A stretch of 64,000 nucleotides of DNA from Bacteroidota bacterium (GTDB taxonomy: Bacteria; Bacteroidota; Ignavibacteria; Palsa-1295). The stretch is from contig JAUZNX010000015.1 in NCBI GenBank assembly GCA_030706745.1, positions 23,142 through 87,141 of the forward strand, read 5' to 3'. The stretch's first letter is position 1, and every line of letters starts with the position of its first letter. The notes beneath the pieces are model-generated. The model was not told where the DNA came from. It worked only from the letters and a program-made list of their open reading frames with translations, and ran no database searches. Positions 15,333 to 24,325 of the stretch are shown here, one piece after another. The position numbers were made by a program, and so were the translations under genes.

Positions 15333-18300
15333 ATGAAGAGACTCTGCGTGCTATTGCTCGTTTCGTTGTTCTTTAGTCACACGGCCCATGCGCAGTCCAG
15401 CGGTGGCCCGATCATTAGCTACCAAGGCACAATCACGAATTCGGATGGCTTGCTGGGAGACGGGTCGTTCCATATTGCTGTTTCGCTTTGGACCGAAGAG
15501 TCCAGTGACCATCCGATTTGGTCCGACGAATTCGTGACGCAAGTGACACATGGGGTGTTCAATATTGGGCTCGGCTCGGGCAAACCGTTGCCGAAACCAT
15601 CGGATATGAATAAGCCGCTTTGGATTTCAGTCTCGATCAATGGCGAGGTATCTGCTGCCTTCACCCGGCTGGCCGCTGTGCCATTTGCCCTAAATGTTGC
15701 CGACAGCTCGATCACTGCTTCGAAGCTTGCGACGGATTACGTTGGCTCGATCAGCGTCAATGGCAAAAAGGTTACGGGCAACGGTACCACACTTAATATC
15801 GCGGCGGGCAATGGCCTTCAAGCGCAGTTTGATCCATCCTCATCCACGATCTTGCTTGCAGCAGATGGCGGTACGCTGGGCAAAGGAGCAAAGCCCCAAT
15901 CGGTTGTCGGGGTTGGATCGACATCCACCCCTGATAGCTGCACTACAAATTCCGATGGTGGACATGGAACGAATACGGTATCGGGAGGATGTGGAAATAC
16001 TGCCGATCCTCCACAGGGTTATGCAACTGTAGGAGGGGGTCAGGGCAATAGCGCCCACGCCAAGTATTCAATCGTTGCTGGAGGATCGTCAAACACGATC
16101 GATACGTTTGCCAACAACGCTGCAATCGGAGGTGGTGAAAGCAATATGCTATGGAATAGCATTTCATTCATCGGAGCGGGCAAGCGAAATACAGTGGGTC
16201 AGCACGAGGCGTCTGATGGGGAGGATGAATCGAGTGCCATTGTCGCAGGCGATTCCAATTTTGTTGAAGAAGGATGGGGATTCATCGGCGGAGGCTCAAG
16301 AGATAGTATTATTGTCGGATCCTATTATTCCTCAATTCTAGGAGGGAACGCAAATGCAATCGGAAAGGGACCTATTGGTTTGTCTGCATATAATTCTCCA
16401 TACTCTTCCATTTCGGGTGGGTCACAGAATAGCGTGCTGGGCCAATTGAATGCAATTGTCGGAGGCACACAAAATTACATTTCGTTCTTCTCCGTCTCTT
16501 CGATTATTGGCGGCGGCGAATCGAACCTGCTCCAAGGCGAGCATTCGGGGATCATTAGCGGACAGAATAACAGGATCGGATCTGGCAATGACGGGTCGGA
16601 TAATGGGAACAATTTCAGCGTCATTGCCGGTGGCGATTCGAACAGGATAACGGGAAATTCAAGTGCGATTGGCGGCGGAGATTCTAACTCTGTCTCAAAA
16701 GCCTATAGTGTCATAGCCGGCGGCGCAAGAAACATTATCGCAAATGAATATAGCGCCATCATCGGAGGCAAACAAAACGAAGTTGATGGAAGGTACTCCA
16801 CAATCCTGGGCGGACGTTCGCTCAAGTTGAGCGACTTTAGCGTAGGATTCAACGCTTCGGACAGTGTGACCGACCTCACGAATCTGCTTTCAGGGCCATT
16901 TCCGAACATCGCCTATTTTGGAGACATCAACATTTGGGTCGGAAACGTCGATGGTACGGCCCGCGAATTACGCTTCTATGAACCCAACAATAGCCTTACA
17001 TATTCTGGCACGAACTATAGCTCGTTCAAAGCAGGAATCCAATCCGGAAATATCTCCTACACGCTACCGCGAGTTGTTGCGAGCGAAGGACAATTCCTGA
17101 AAGCAGACAGCGTCAGTGGCAGTAACGTTTTCCTTTCCTGGGATGCCGTCACTGGAACCGGCGGCGCGGTCGGCAATTTTTGGAGCCTGACAGGCAATAG
17201 CGGCACGCATGATACGGTGAACTATCTTGGCACTCGTGACAGCATGGCGTTCGAGATTCATGTTCACAATGATGCATCCACAGCAACCGGCGGCAACAAA
17301 CGGGTCATGCGCTACGAAGAAGGCGCAACTTCGCCGAATATCGTTGCCGATTCAAGTTTCAACACACTCGGCGCGGGACTCAGCGGTGCGTCAGTTCTAT
17401 CCGGTGGTGAGTATGGTCTCACTAACTCTGTGCTCACGCATTTTTCGGTTGTCGCTGGTGGCGAGGGTAATAAGATCAACGCAAGTCAGCTCGGTTGGAA
17501 TTCTATTGGCGGCGGCTATGAGATTCGGATTGACGGAGACGCAAATACGATTGCGGGAGGATTTATCAACGCGATCTTCGATACTTCGGATATCATTCCG
17601 CAAGATAATTTTGTGGGTGGTGGAGTTGGGAATGTCATCGAATCGGCAAGAGCCAGTACAATTGGCGGAGGGGAATCCAATCATATTCAGTTCGAAGTCA
17701 ACCAGGCTACAATTGCCGGTGGTACGTCAAATACAATCAAGACAGGCTCTGATTCCAGCACCATCGGCGGCGGCGCATCCAACACGATCGCAAACTGTAC
17801 CAACTCGACGATCGCAGGTGGTAAACAGAATCAGATTCTCGGCGGATCGCGCACGTACTGTCCGCCAAATTGGAATAGTAGTGTCATTGGTGGCGGTTTA
17901 GGCAATGTGATCGACAGTACACAGTGGGGGACAATTGGAGGCGGTCATGCGAACACAATCGGATATCAATCCGATGCATCCGCAATTGGCGGCGGTGAAT
18001 CGAATACGGCCAATGATATCTATACGGTGATTGCGGGTGGCCAACAAAACACCATTGAGCGAGGCGCGTACTGGTCCTCAATCGCAGGAGGTTATCTCAA
18101 TTATGTCTATTGGCCGAGCGGGAACGCCGCGATCGGCGGTGGTCAATCCAATTCGATACATTCGCCATCAGGGACGATTTCTGGTGGGTTCAATAATGTT
18201 ATCGACACCGCTGCAGAAGGTGCGTCGATTGCTGGCGGTGAAGGTCTAATCGCAAGTGGTTTCACGCAGTTCGTTTCTGGCAGGTATAATGTACCCCAAT

Positions 18301-18917
18301 CTTCGGGAGGTTATTATGTTGTTGATGGCGATTCCGCCCTTGCGATGTTCGGAAGTGGAACCGACGATTCGCATCGTGCGAATTCGTGGGTACTTTCAAA
18401 CAATGGCCACTCCGTAGCCTTACATACGCTGGAGATGCAGTTTCAGCCGCCAATACCAATTCAAACTTCGTATAAGTCAATTCCTGGAGCAACCTATTCC
18501 GATAACACGATCGTTGCTTGGGGCCACGTAGATTCCAATGGTACCTTGTTGGATGGAATTGGCGCTCGGGTCGTTAAGGCCTCTGCTCCGACGAAGGGAA
18601 CCTACCTCGTCGTGCTGACGCTCAAGGATTGGCAAGGCCATGACGATACCCTTAAGGACGGCTCCATTACGGTTACTCTCGAGGATCTCGATACCACGGG
18701 GATGTCTCAATTCATACCTCCTACGGATAACTCGACTCTTAAGGATGGAGTAACACCGAGCGCATACGGGACCTGTGATATTGCCAACGCGACACCGCTC
18801 GACAAATTCAATCAGCCTAACCGATTCTTGGTCCATATTCGTCTTGGTTCGTTGGCTGGCTGTGCCTACGACAACCACTCTTTCTATTTTAAGGTATGCG
18901 GACGCCCAACACATTAA
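15333..18917 (+). CDS. Giant exported Gly-rich repeat protein with YadA-head-like beta-roll (putative adhesin)
   Basis: 1194 residues with a signal peptide (MKRLCVLLLVSLFFSHTAHA) and a strong ribosome-binding site, AGGAGG 7 bases before the ATG. Residues 25-130 (SYQGTITNSDGLLGDGSFHIAVSLW... onwards) form a domain common at the start of exported tail-fibre-like proteins. Two long blocks (about 205-500 and 680-980) consist of degenerate repeats with IGGGxxNxI and IAGGxxNxI every 12-25 residues, the pattern of the left-handed beta-roll of YadA-type heads. They are separated by an unrelated ~170-residue segment. A FVSGRYN... AMFGSGTDDSHRANSWVLSNNG segment follows the second block. No YadA anchor barrel and no T9SS tail is present. 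A terminator follows 11 bases after the stop. Confidence 0.75.
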   Translation: MKRLCVLLLVSLFFSHTAHAQSSGGPIISYQGTITNSDGLLGDGSFHIAVSLWTEESSDHPIWSDEFVTQVTHGVFNIGLGSGKPLPKPSDMNKPLWISVSINGEVSAAFTRLAAVPFALNVADSSITASKLATDYVGSISVNGKKVTGNGTTLNIAAGNGLQAQFDPSSSTILLAADGGTLGKGAKPQSVVGVGSTSTPDSCTTNSDGGHGTNTVSGGCGNTADPPQGYATVGGGQGNSAHAKYSIVAGGSSNTIDTFANNAAIGGGESNMLWNSISFIGAGKRNTVGQHEASDGEDESSAIVAGDSNFVEEGWGFIGGGSRDSIIVGSYYSSILGGNANAIGKGPIGLSAYNSPYSSISGGSQNSVLGQLNAIVGGTQNYISFFSVSSIIGGGESNLLQGEHSGIISGQNNRIGSGNDGSDNGNNFSVIAGGDSNRITGNSSAIGGGDSNSVSKAYSVIAGGARNIIANEYSAIIGGKQNEVDGRYSTILGGRSLKLSDFSVGFNASDSVTDLTNLLSGPFPNIAYFGDINIWVGNVDGTARELRFYEPNNSLTYSGTNYSSFKAGIQSGNISYTLPRVVASEGQFLKADSVSGSNVFLSWDAVTGTGGAVGNFWSLTGNSGTHDTVNYLGTRDSMAFEIHVHNDASTATGGNKRVMRYEEGATSPNIVADSSFNTLGAGLSGASVLSGGEYGLTNSVLTHFSVVAGGEGNKINASQLGWNSIGGGYEIRIDGDANTIAGGFINAIFDTSDIIPQDNFVGGGVGNVIESARASTIGGGESNHIQFEVNQATIAGGTSNTIKTGSDSSTIGGGASNTIANCTNSTIAGGKQNQILGGSRTYCPPNWNSSVIGGGLGNVIDSTQWGTIGGGHANTIGYQSDASAIGGGESNTANDIYTVIAGGQQNTIERGAYWSSIAGGYLNYVYWPSGNAAIGGGQSNSIHSPSGTISGGFNNVIDTAAEGASIAGGEGLIASGFTQFVSGRYNVPQSSGGYYVVDGDSALAMFGSGTDDSHRANSWVLSNNGHSVALHTLEMQFQPPIPIQTSYKSIPGATYSDNTIVAWGHVDSNGTLLDGIGARVVKASAPTKGTYLVVLTLKDWQGHDDTLKDGSITVTLEDLDTTGMSQFIPPTDNSTLKDGVTPSAYGTCDIANATPLDKFNQPNRFLVHIRLGSLAGCAYDNHSFYFKVCGRPTH

Positions 18918-20722
18918 GCGGATGCAAAACGGGAGGACGTACACCTCCTCCCGTTCTTTTGTTCATACTTATTCTCCTGCTCGGAATGACGAGCTTTGAT
19001 AGCGCCCTGTTTGGACAGTGGAAGAGAGTGCTTTGTTCGGGCGAGCGCTATGCATACGCATACACTTATTTTCTCGACCTGTCAGGTCCTCCTCGCATTG
19101 GCTTCACAGGTGCTGATGGAAGAATACTAAAGACCACTGACGGAGGAGAGACATGGAAAGTTGTAACATCGCCAATTGGTATTGCTTACGATTTCACCTT
19201 CAAGGACAGCATGACTGGTTGGTGCGCCTTTGAGGGGCAGTCTTCCGGATGTTACAAGACAAGCGACGGAGGCGAGTCCTGGTTTGACACACCCCTCAAT
19301 GGGGTTGATCCCGGGAGTATTTATTACGATAGTACATCGGACGGACTTTTTTATGGCGGAGGGGCAACCATTGGGGGTGCTAGCGGCTATTCATTGGCAG
19401 TTTCATGGGACAAAGGATTGACATGGGTGCCGGCTCAAAGCGGAAGCGGTTCTAATCACGGATTTGCATTCGTCAATGGCGATACTGGAATTCAAGCCGG
19501 CGGTTATTGTGACCGTCCTGATAATATCCCTTGGCTGCGGACAACCGATGGTGGACACAGTTGGCAGACTCTTTCTCTTGATAGCGGTAGCCTACAACCG
19601 CTGGCCATCCCGGGCACCAGCATTTTTTTCGCTTTGACGTTCTATGGTACTGTCCTTCGCTCCACTGATGCGGGTATGACTTGGGATAGTCTAAGCGCGT
19701 TGCCCTATGTTGCGCCCGACCCTCTTCCCTATTGCTACATGTCCTCAAGTGGCTGCATCAAGGGTGATCTTAACGATCTGTATGGCACCACCGGAGAAGG
19801 ATGCTATCATTCGACAGATAAGGGACAGACCTGGCAGTACCAGTGTGGACAGTCTTCTACTAACAAATTGGTATCGGGTTCCAGATTTTATGCGAAAGCC
19901 CATATTGTTTTCATGAAATCAGTGGACGTTATCACGGATAGTGCTATTCTTTGGAAGTTGAATCTGGATTCTATGCCCTACTTCGATTCAAAAATCACCT
20001 GCACATTTGCGGACAGCTCCAAGTTGAAGACGGTTGCTGCCGGTCATTCCGCAACGGTATACTATTTTGTTCAAGGTGCTTCTCTAATCGGCATTGATAC
20101 GGTGCATCTTTCGATTCGCTATGATGATGCGTTGAATGTCCAGAGTCTTCAACTTCCTCCTGGCTCGAGCGTCTTGCGCTCCAGCACGAACAACAACATA
20201 CTCGACCTCTGGTTAACGAGCGACGCACGGCTGTTGCCAAGTCAATTGCTTGCAATTACATTCGGGACGGCACTCGAATCCTCTTCGGCAAAAGTCTATC
20301 TCGATTCCGCGCATCTCTATGGCAAGCGGCTGAACTGCGATTGTGCGGCGCTTTCGGTGTCCGGCCCGGATTCGGTGGAGATCGACTTCACCGGCTGCGG
20401 CAATACGACACTGCTACGCACCATGTCGGGCCAGTCGCCGTTCGAGATTGTGAGTGTGCAACCTAATCCAGCACAGTCAGAAATCACCGTCCGCGTGGCG
20501 GGTGCGAGTGAGATGGCGGGTGATCTTGCGGCCCCCGGCACTCTGAGTGTCGAGATGTACGATGTATTGGGCCGCGCTGTCAACCCGGGACAGAACATGC
20601 GCGCGACATCCGCACGCGATAGCTTCACGCTTGATGTCGCAGGGCTTCCGCCGGGATTGTATTATCTTCGCATGCTCTCGAACGGCTACGCACAAACCCG
20701 CAGCATCTCAATCGAGCGGTAA
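18896..20722 (+). CDS. Exported beta-propeller (BNR/YCF48-like) protein with T9SS C-terminal sorting domain
   Basis: 608 residues. The N-terminus has basic residues and a hydrophobic core (VLLFILILLLGMTSF) acting as signal peptide. Repeats with S/TxDxGxxW (TTDGGETW, TSDGGESW, TTDGGHSW, STDAGMTW, STDKGQTW) span about 60-330 and form a sialidase-like propeller without visible catalytic residues. Residues about 365-500 resemble a cohesin-like beta domain. The tail from VSVQPNPAQSEITVRV to LPPGLYYLRMLSNGYAQTRSISIER is a T9SS type A domain, so the protein should be exported to the surface. The start at ATG 18896 overlaps the previous gene by 22 bases and spans a terminator; a TTG at 18958 is an alternative. 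Confidence 0.82.
   Translation: MRTPNTLSGCKTGGRTPPPVLLFILILLLGMTSFDSALFGQWKRVLCSGERYAYAYTYFLDLSGPPRIGFTGADGRILKTTDGGETWKVVTSPIGIAYDFTFKDSMTGWCAFEGQSSGCYKTSDGGESWFDTPLNGVDPGSIYYDSTSDGLFYGGGATIGGASGYSLAVSWDKGLTWVPAQSGSGSNHGFAFVNGDTGIQAGGYCDRPDNIPWLRTTDGGHSWQTLSLDSGSLQPLAIPGTSIFFALTFYGTVLRSTDAGMTWDSLSALPYVAPDPLPYCYMSSSGCIKGDLNDLYGTTGEGCYHSTDKGQTWQYQCGQSSTNKLVSGSRFYAKAHIVFMKSVDVITDSAILWKLNLDSMPYFDSKITCTFADSSKLKTVAAGHSATVYYFVQGASLIGIDTVHLSIRYDDALNVQSLQLPPGSSVLRSSTNNNILDLWLTSDARLLPSQLLAITFGTALESSSAKVYLDSAHLYGKRLNCDCAALSVSGPDSVEIDFTGCGNTTLLRTMSGQSPFEIVSVQPNPAQSEITVRVAGASEMAGDLAAPGTLSVEMYDVLGRAVNPGQNMRATSARDSFTLDVAGLPPGLYYLRMLSNGYAQTRSISIER
18928..18960 (+). terminator. Rho-independent terminator after the adhesin gene
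   Basis: A 9-base perfect stem (AACGGGAGG at 18928-18936 with CCTCCCGTT at 18947-18955), a 10-base loop and a following TCTTTT. It begins 11 bases after the adhesin stop. It lies within the annotated 5' end of the next reading frame. Confidence 0.8.
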
Positions 20723-20733
20723 ATCTGACGGAT

Positions 20734-21018
20734 TTATCGTTCTTCGAGTGCGCGCTCGAGTCCGGCGGCCATGGTCTCGATCTCGCTGGTGAGACGCTCG
20801 AGCTCTCGGTGCTCGTTTTCTCCGGCGTGCGCGGCATGTTCTGCAAAATTCAGCGCGCTCAGCACCGCCAGCGTCGTCGTGGATTGTGAGGGCAGCTTTG
20901 CCTGCAACTCGCGAATTTCGGCATCGACATCGGCGGCCAACTGCCGTGTCAGCGCTTCATCGTTGGAGCGGAGCGGATAGTCTGTCCCCAGAATTGTGAC
21001 CTTGATCGTTTGTGCCAT
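20734..21018 (-). CDS. zapA: Cell division protein ZapA
   Basis: 94 residues: an N-terminal beta segment TIKVTILGTDYPLRS followed by two long helices, the second a coiled coil rich in Glu/Arg (HRELERLTSEIETMAAGLERALEER). This is the ZapA layout: a small head that binds FtsZ and a tetramerising helix that stabilises the Z-ring at midcell. It is the last gene of the pheT - coiled-coil - zapA group, an order found in other bacteria where zapA follows pheT. A palindromic repeat sits in the gap before it. Confidence 0.88.
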   Translation of the reverse strand: MAQTIKVTILGTDYPLRSNDEALTRQLAADVDAEIRELQAKLPSQSTTTLAVLSALNFAEHAAHAGENEHRELERLTSEIETMAAGLERALEER

Positions 21019-21035
21019 GATCGTACTTAAAGATT

Positions 21036-21071
21036 AACCACCCCCTTCCCCCTCCTTGAAAAGGCGAGGGT
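21036..21071 (+). repeat. Palindromic dispersed element, copy 1
   Basis: AACCACCCCC followed by TTCCCCCTCCTTGAAAAGG and CGAGGGT: a hairpin-forming element of the same family as the copies at 24227 and 63507. It lies in the gap between zapA and the coiled-coil gene. Confidence 0.75.
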
Positions 21072-21073
21072 AT

Positions 21074-21709
21074 TCATTCCTGGGTCAGTGTGATTCGCGT
21101 TTCGAGAATGGAAAGCTGATCAATCAGAGCATCGACCGCTTTGGCAGCGCGCGTTCGGTCCTCCTGACTCAATCGCACCACGTACTGCGCATCCTCCCGC
21201 TCACGCTCGTAAAATTGTTTCTTGATCTCATCGCGCTCCGCGGTGGTCTCCGCCAAGCGCGCCTCGAGCCGTTCGACCTTTCCACTCCACTCCTCCAGCT
21301 CATGCCTCCATGCTGCTTCAGCCGACTCCTGCTCGCGGATTTGCATGGCCCGGGTGTCCAGGTCGGATTCGAGACGGCCAATGGTCTCGAGCTGCTGGGC
21401 GAGCAATCGCTCCTGCTCATTCAAGCGGGCACTCAGCTCGGTAAAGGCTTTTGCTCGCTCCTCGGTCTCGCTTTTGGCACTGCTCAGGAGCGACTCGCGC
21501 TGCTGGAAGTTCGAGCGTTCCTGCTCGACCAGCTTGGTAAGGTCTGAGAGCCGCCGCTCCAGTTGGTGCTTTTCCTGACGCTGATGCGTAATCGTCTCGA
21601 TGGCATCGCGAGTGAGCCGTTCCAAGCGTGCTAAGGCGCGCGCAAGTTGTTCGCGGTTGGCATTCAATGCCACGCTTAAAGTCATACTATGGGATTCGAC
21701 AGGAGTCAT
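21074..21709 (-). CDS. Coiled-coil protein of unknown function between pheT and zapA
   Basis: 211 residues, almost entirely helical and rich in Glu, Arg, Gln and Leu with heptad spacing (for example LARALARLERLTRDAIETI and ELSARLNEQERLLAQQL). No membrane segment and no recognised enzymatic motif. The position between pheT and zapA suggests a cell-division or ZapA-partner role, comparable in form to ZapB, but that is inference. ATG 21709 is used; ATG 21685 (MTLSVALNANREQL) is equally possible. It follows the pheT stop by 22 bases. Confidence 0.7.
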   Translation of the reverse strand: MTPVESHSMTLSVALNANREQLARALARLERLTRDAIETITHQRQEKHQLERRLSDLTKLVEQERSNFQQRESLLSSAKSETEERAKAFTELSARLNEQERLLAQQLETIGRLESDLDTRAMQIREQESAEAAWRHELEEWSGKVERLEARLAETTAERDEIKKQFYEREREDAQYVVRLSQEDRTRAAKAVDALIDQLSILETRITLTQE

Positions 21710-21731
21710 GGAGACGCAGTTTCTCTACCCC

Positions 21732-24170
21732 TTAAGCACGAAGTCGCGCATGAAGTTCTCCCTCTAAGTGCTTTATTATCGAATGCGTTATCTCGTCCAC
21801 CTCTTTTTCTTCCAGCGTGCGCTCGGTCGACCGGAAAACCAAATGAAATGCAAGACTCCGCTCTCTGGCCCCCTTCATCTCTTTGGACTGAAACTCATCG
21901 AATAGACGGATGCTCTCGATGAGCAGGCCCGGCGCCGCCTGTTGAATCGCGGATTCGACAGTCTGCGCCGCTATGCCGCGATCCAGCACGAGCGCGATGT
22001 CACGCTCCATGGATGGATATTTCGGAAGCGGCTTGACGTGCTTGGGCTCCGCGCGCGCCGAGCGGGCAAGTTCGTAAATCACCGGATGATCCAGCAGCGC
22101 CAAATATGCGTCGTGTCGCAAATCATATTGCTTGGCAATGGCAGCATCAAGCTTCCCGATAGTACCGACAATCTTTCCTCCAGCCGATACTTCGAGGGAC
22201 TCGCCCCGATGCAGATAGCTCACATCAGCCGGTCGAAATGCTGGCTGCGGCAGACCGCATCGGGTGAGCAGCAGATTCACCAGACCCTTCACGGCGAAGA
22301 TGTCGGAGGCGATTGCCTGTGCGTTGTATGCCGATTTCGCAACCTGCTCGCCAAAGAGGAGCAATCCGATTTGCGTCTTTTCGAGCACGTGTCCTAATTG
22401 TTGCGGCTTCGTGGCGTAGGAAAAAACATTTCCAACCTCGAAGATGCGGCCGCCACCAGCCCCAAAGCGCTCACTGACGCGCGCTGCATCCAGCAAGTTG
22501 ATCGCAATACTCGTTCGCATGTGATCGCGCTCGGCATTCAGTGGATTGAGCAGCGCCACTGGCGCCGGATCGAATCGAGCGGCATCGGCCCGCGCGATGA
22601 TCGGCACAGATACGCATTCGGTCGCTCCGAGTGCAATTAACGTGGAGCGGAGCAACTCATCGAACTCTCGGAGACTCAACGGCTCACGTGCCATACCAAG
22701 TGGAGCGCCCTCGAACGCGCTCGTCGGAATTTCGTCATAGCCAACCAGTCTCGCAACTTCCTCGATCGCGTCTTCCTCGCGTTCAAGATCGATTCGGTAC
22801 GATGGCGAGCGAAGTGTCCACTCGTCCTGTCGCGCACTGGCAATTTCAATATCGAGCCGCGCAAAAATCTCGCGTATTCTTGCTTCGGGTGTTGGCATTC
22901 CGATCAACATATTCGCGCGTGCGGGTCGGAATCGAAATTCCTTTCGCGCGATCGGAGCGGGATACTCGTCGACCAGTCCACCTACCGCTTCGCCGCCACC
23001 AAGCTCTACGATCATCTGTGCTGCGCGCTCCGCGGCCGCTCGTAACACATCGAAATCAGTACCGCGCTCGAAGCGATAGGATGCATCGGTCGAAAGGCCA
23101 AGTGCCTTTGCCGTCCTCCGAATGCTCGCCGGCTGGAAATAAGCAGACTCGATCAGGACGTTGCGCGTGGTGTCCCGAATCTCCGAGTTCTCGCCACCCA
23201 TAATGCCGGCGATGCCAAGCGGCTTCTTCCCATCGGTAATCAGCAGCGCGCCCGGCGGGAGCTTGCGCGTTTTGCCATCGAGTGTGACATACTCATCCGC
23301 AAATCCCTTCGCGGTTCGGACGACGATTTGTCCCGACTCTACCACATCGAAATCGAAGGCGTGCAGCGGATGGCCATACTCCATCAGTACAAAATTCGTC
23401 ACATCCACGACGTTATTGATCGGACGAAGGCCAACGGCTTCTAAGCGACGCTTGAGCCAATCGGGCGATGGCGCAATGGTCACGCCGCGCACGAGCTTCG
23501 CGACATATCGCGGACATAGCTCCGGTTCGGGCAGCGAAATGCGGACCTGACCAGCAATTTCGCCACCAGTGGGTGCGATTTTAATTTCTGGGAGTTGCAG
23601 CATTTCTCCGGTAATTGCTCGAATCTCCCGGGCGATCCCGATGTGACTCAGGCAATCGGCACGGTTCGGCGTGATGCCAATCTCGAAAATCACATCTTCC
23701 AACCCGAGCGCAGTGGCAAGTGGCGCCCCGGTCTCGAACTCCAGCGGCAACTCCCATATGCCTTCGTGCTTGTTCGAAATGCCAAGCTCGCGTTCGGAGC
23801 AGATCATGCCTTCACTCGTTTCGCCGCGTATCTTCGACTTTTTGATCACGAATCCCTCGCCGAGATCGGCGCCGATAAGCGCGACTGGTACTTTGAGCCC
23901 AGCCCGAACATTCGGCGCTCCGCAGACAATGCGGAGCGGCTCTGCAGCGCCAATATTGACCTTCGCTAACCGTAACTTATCGGCGTTCGGGTGCGGCGTG
24001 ACTTCGAGCACCTCGCCGACAACCACCTTCGCCATCTTCTCTGCCGGCCGCTCGATGGCCTCGACTTCAATGCCGAGCATTGTAAGCCGATCGGACAGTT
24101 CCACGGGTCCATCGCCCACGATGAACGGCACGCTGATATACTCGGAAAGCCAGTTGAGGGATATGCGCAT
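21732..24170 (-). CDS. pheT: Phenylalanine-tRNA ligase beta subunit
   Basis: 812 residues from ATG 24170, which opens MRISLNWLSEYI and has TTTGGAGAA just upstream. In order: the N-terminal EMAP/OB-like tRNA-binding domain (VVGEVLEVTPHPNADKLRLAKV), the B3/B4 editing domain (about 200-400, GIAGIMGGENSEIRDTT), B5, the catalytic-like core (EVGNVFSY) and a C-terminal ferredoxin-like anticodon-binding domain (YPSMERDIALVLD). It pairs with PheS to form the alpha2-beta2 synthetase. Here pheS lies about 12 kb away instead of adjacent. It is the first gene of the pheT - coiled-coil - zapA group. Confidence 0.96.
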   Translation of the reverse strand: MRISLNWLSEYISVPFIVGDGPVELSDRLTMLGIEVEAIERPAEKMAKVVVGEVLEVTPHPNADKLRLAKVNIGAAEPLRIVCGAPNVRAGLKVPVALIGADLGEGFVIKKSKIRGETSEGMICSERELGISNKHEGIWELPLEFETGAPLATALGLEDVIFEIGITPNRADCLSHIGIAREIRAITGEMLQLPEIKIAPTGGEIAGQVRISLPEPELCPRYVAKLVRGVTIAPSPDWLKRRLEAVGLRPINNVVDVTNFVLMEYGHPLHAFDFDVVESGQIVVRTAKGFADEYVTLDGKTRKLPPGALLITDGKKPLGIAGIMGGENSEIRDTTRNVLIESAYFQPASIRRTAKALGLSTDASYRFERGTDFDVLRAAAERAAQMIVELGGGEAVGGLVDEYPAPIARKEFRFRPARANMLIGMPTPEARIREIFARLDIEIASARQDEWTLRSPSYRIDLEREEDAIEEVARLVGYDEIPTSAFEGAPLGMAREPLSLREFDELLRSTLIALGATECVSVPIIARADAARFDPAPVALLNPLNAERDHMRTSIAINLLDAARVSERFGAGGGRIFEVGNVFSYATKPQQLGHVLEKTQIGLLLFGEQVAKSAYNAQAIASDIFAVKGLVNLLLTRCGLPQPAFRPADVSYLHRGESLEVSAGGKIVGTIGKLDAAIAKQYDLRHDAYLALLDHPVIYELARSARAEPKHVKPLPKYPSMERDIALVLDRGIAAQTVESAIQQAAPGLLIESIRLFDEFQSKEMKGARERSLAFHLVFRSTERTLEEKEVDEITHSIIKHLEGELHARLRA

Positions 24171-24226
24171 TTCTCCAAAAATACGAAACAAGTGGCCACG
24201 GGCCGGCGGATGCGGGATGATCGTTG

Positions 24227-24262
24227 AACAACCACCACCCCCTCCTTGAAAGCAGGGGGAAG
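24227..24262 (+). repeat. Palindromic dispersed element, copy 2
   Basis: ACCACCCCCTCCTTGAAAGC followed by AGGGGGAAG, sharing the CCCCCTCCTTGAAA core and hairpin shape with copy 1. It lies between the divergent pheT and glycosyltransferase genes. Confidence 0.7.
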
Positions 24263-24325
24263 ATTCAGAAGACTCACACCCGGCCAAAAACTTCTATCGA
24301 TACCCATTCGTTAGCCGTGCCTGCT

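Noticed and set aside
16020..18260. Regularly repeated GGCGG-rich DNA in the adhesin gene considered as CRISPR or tandem repeat array
   Set aside because: Repeats are degenerate at DNA level, vary in spacing (about 36-75 bases) and stay in frame; they encode the IGGGxxN protein repeat.
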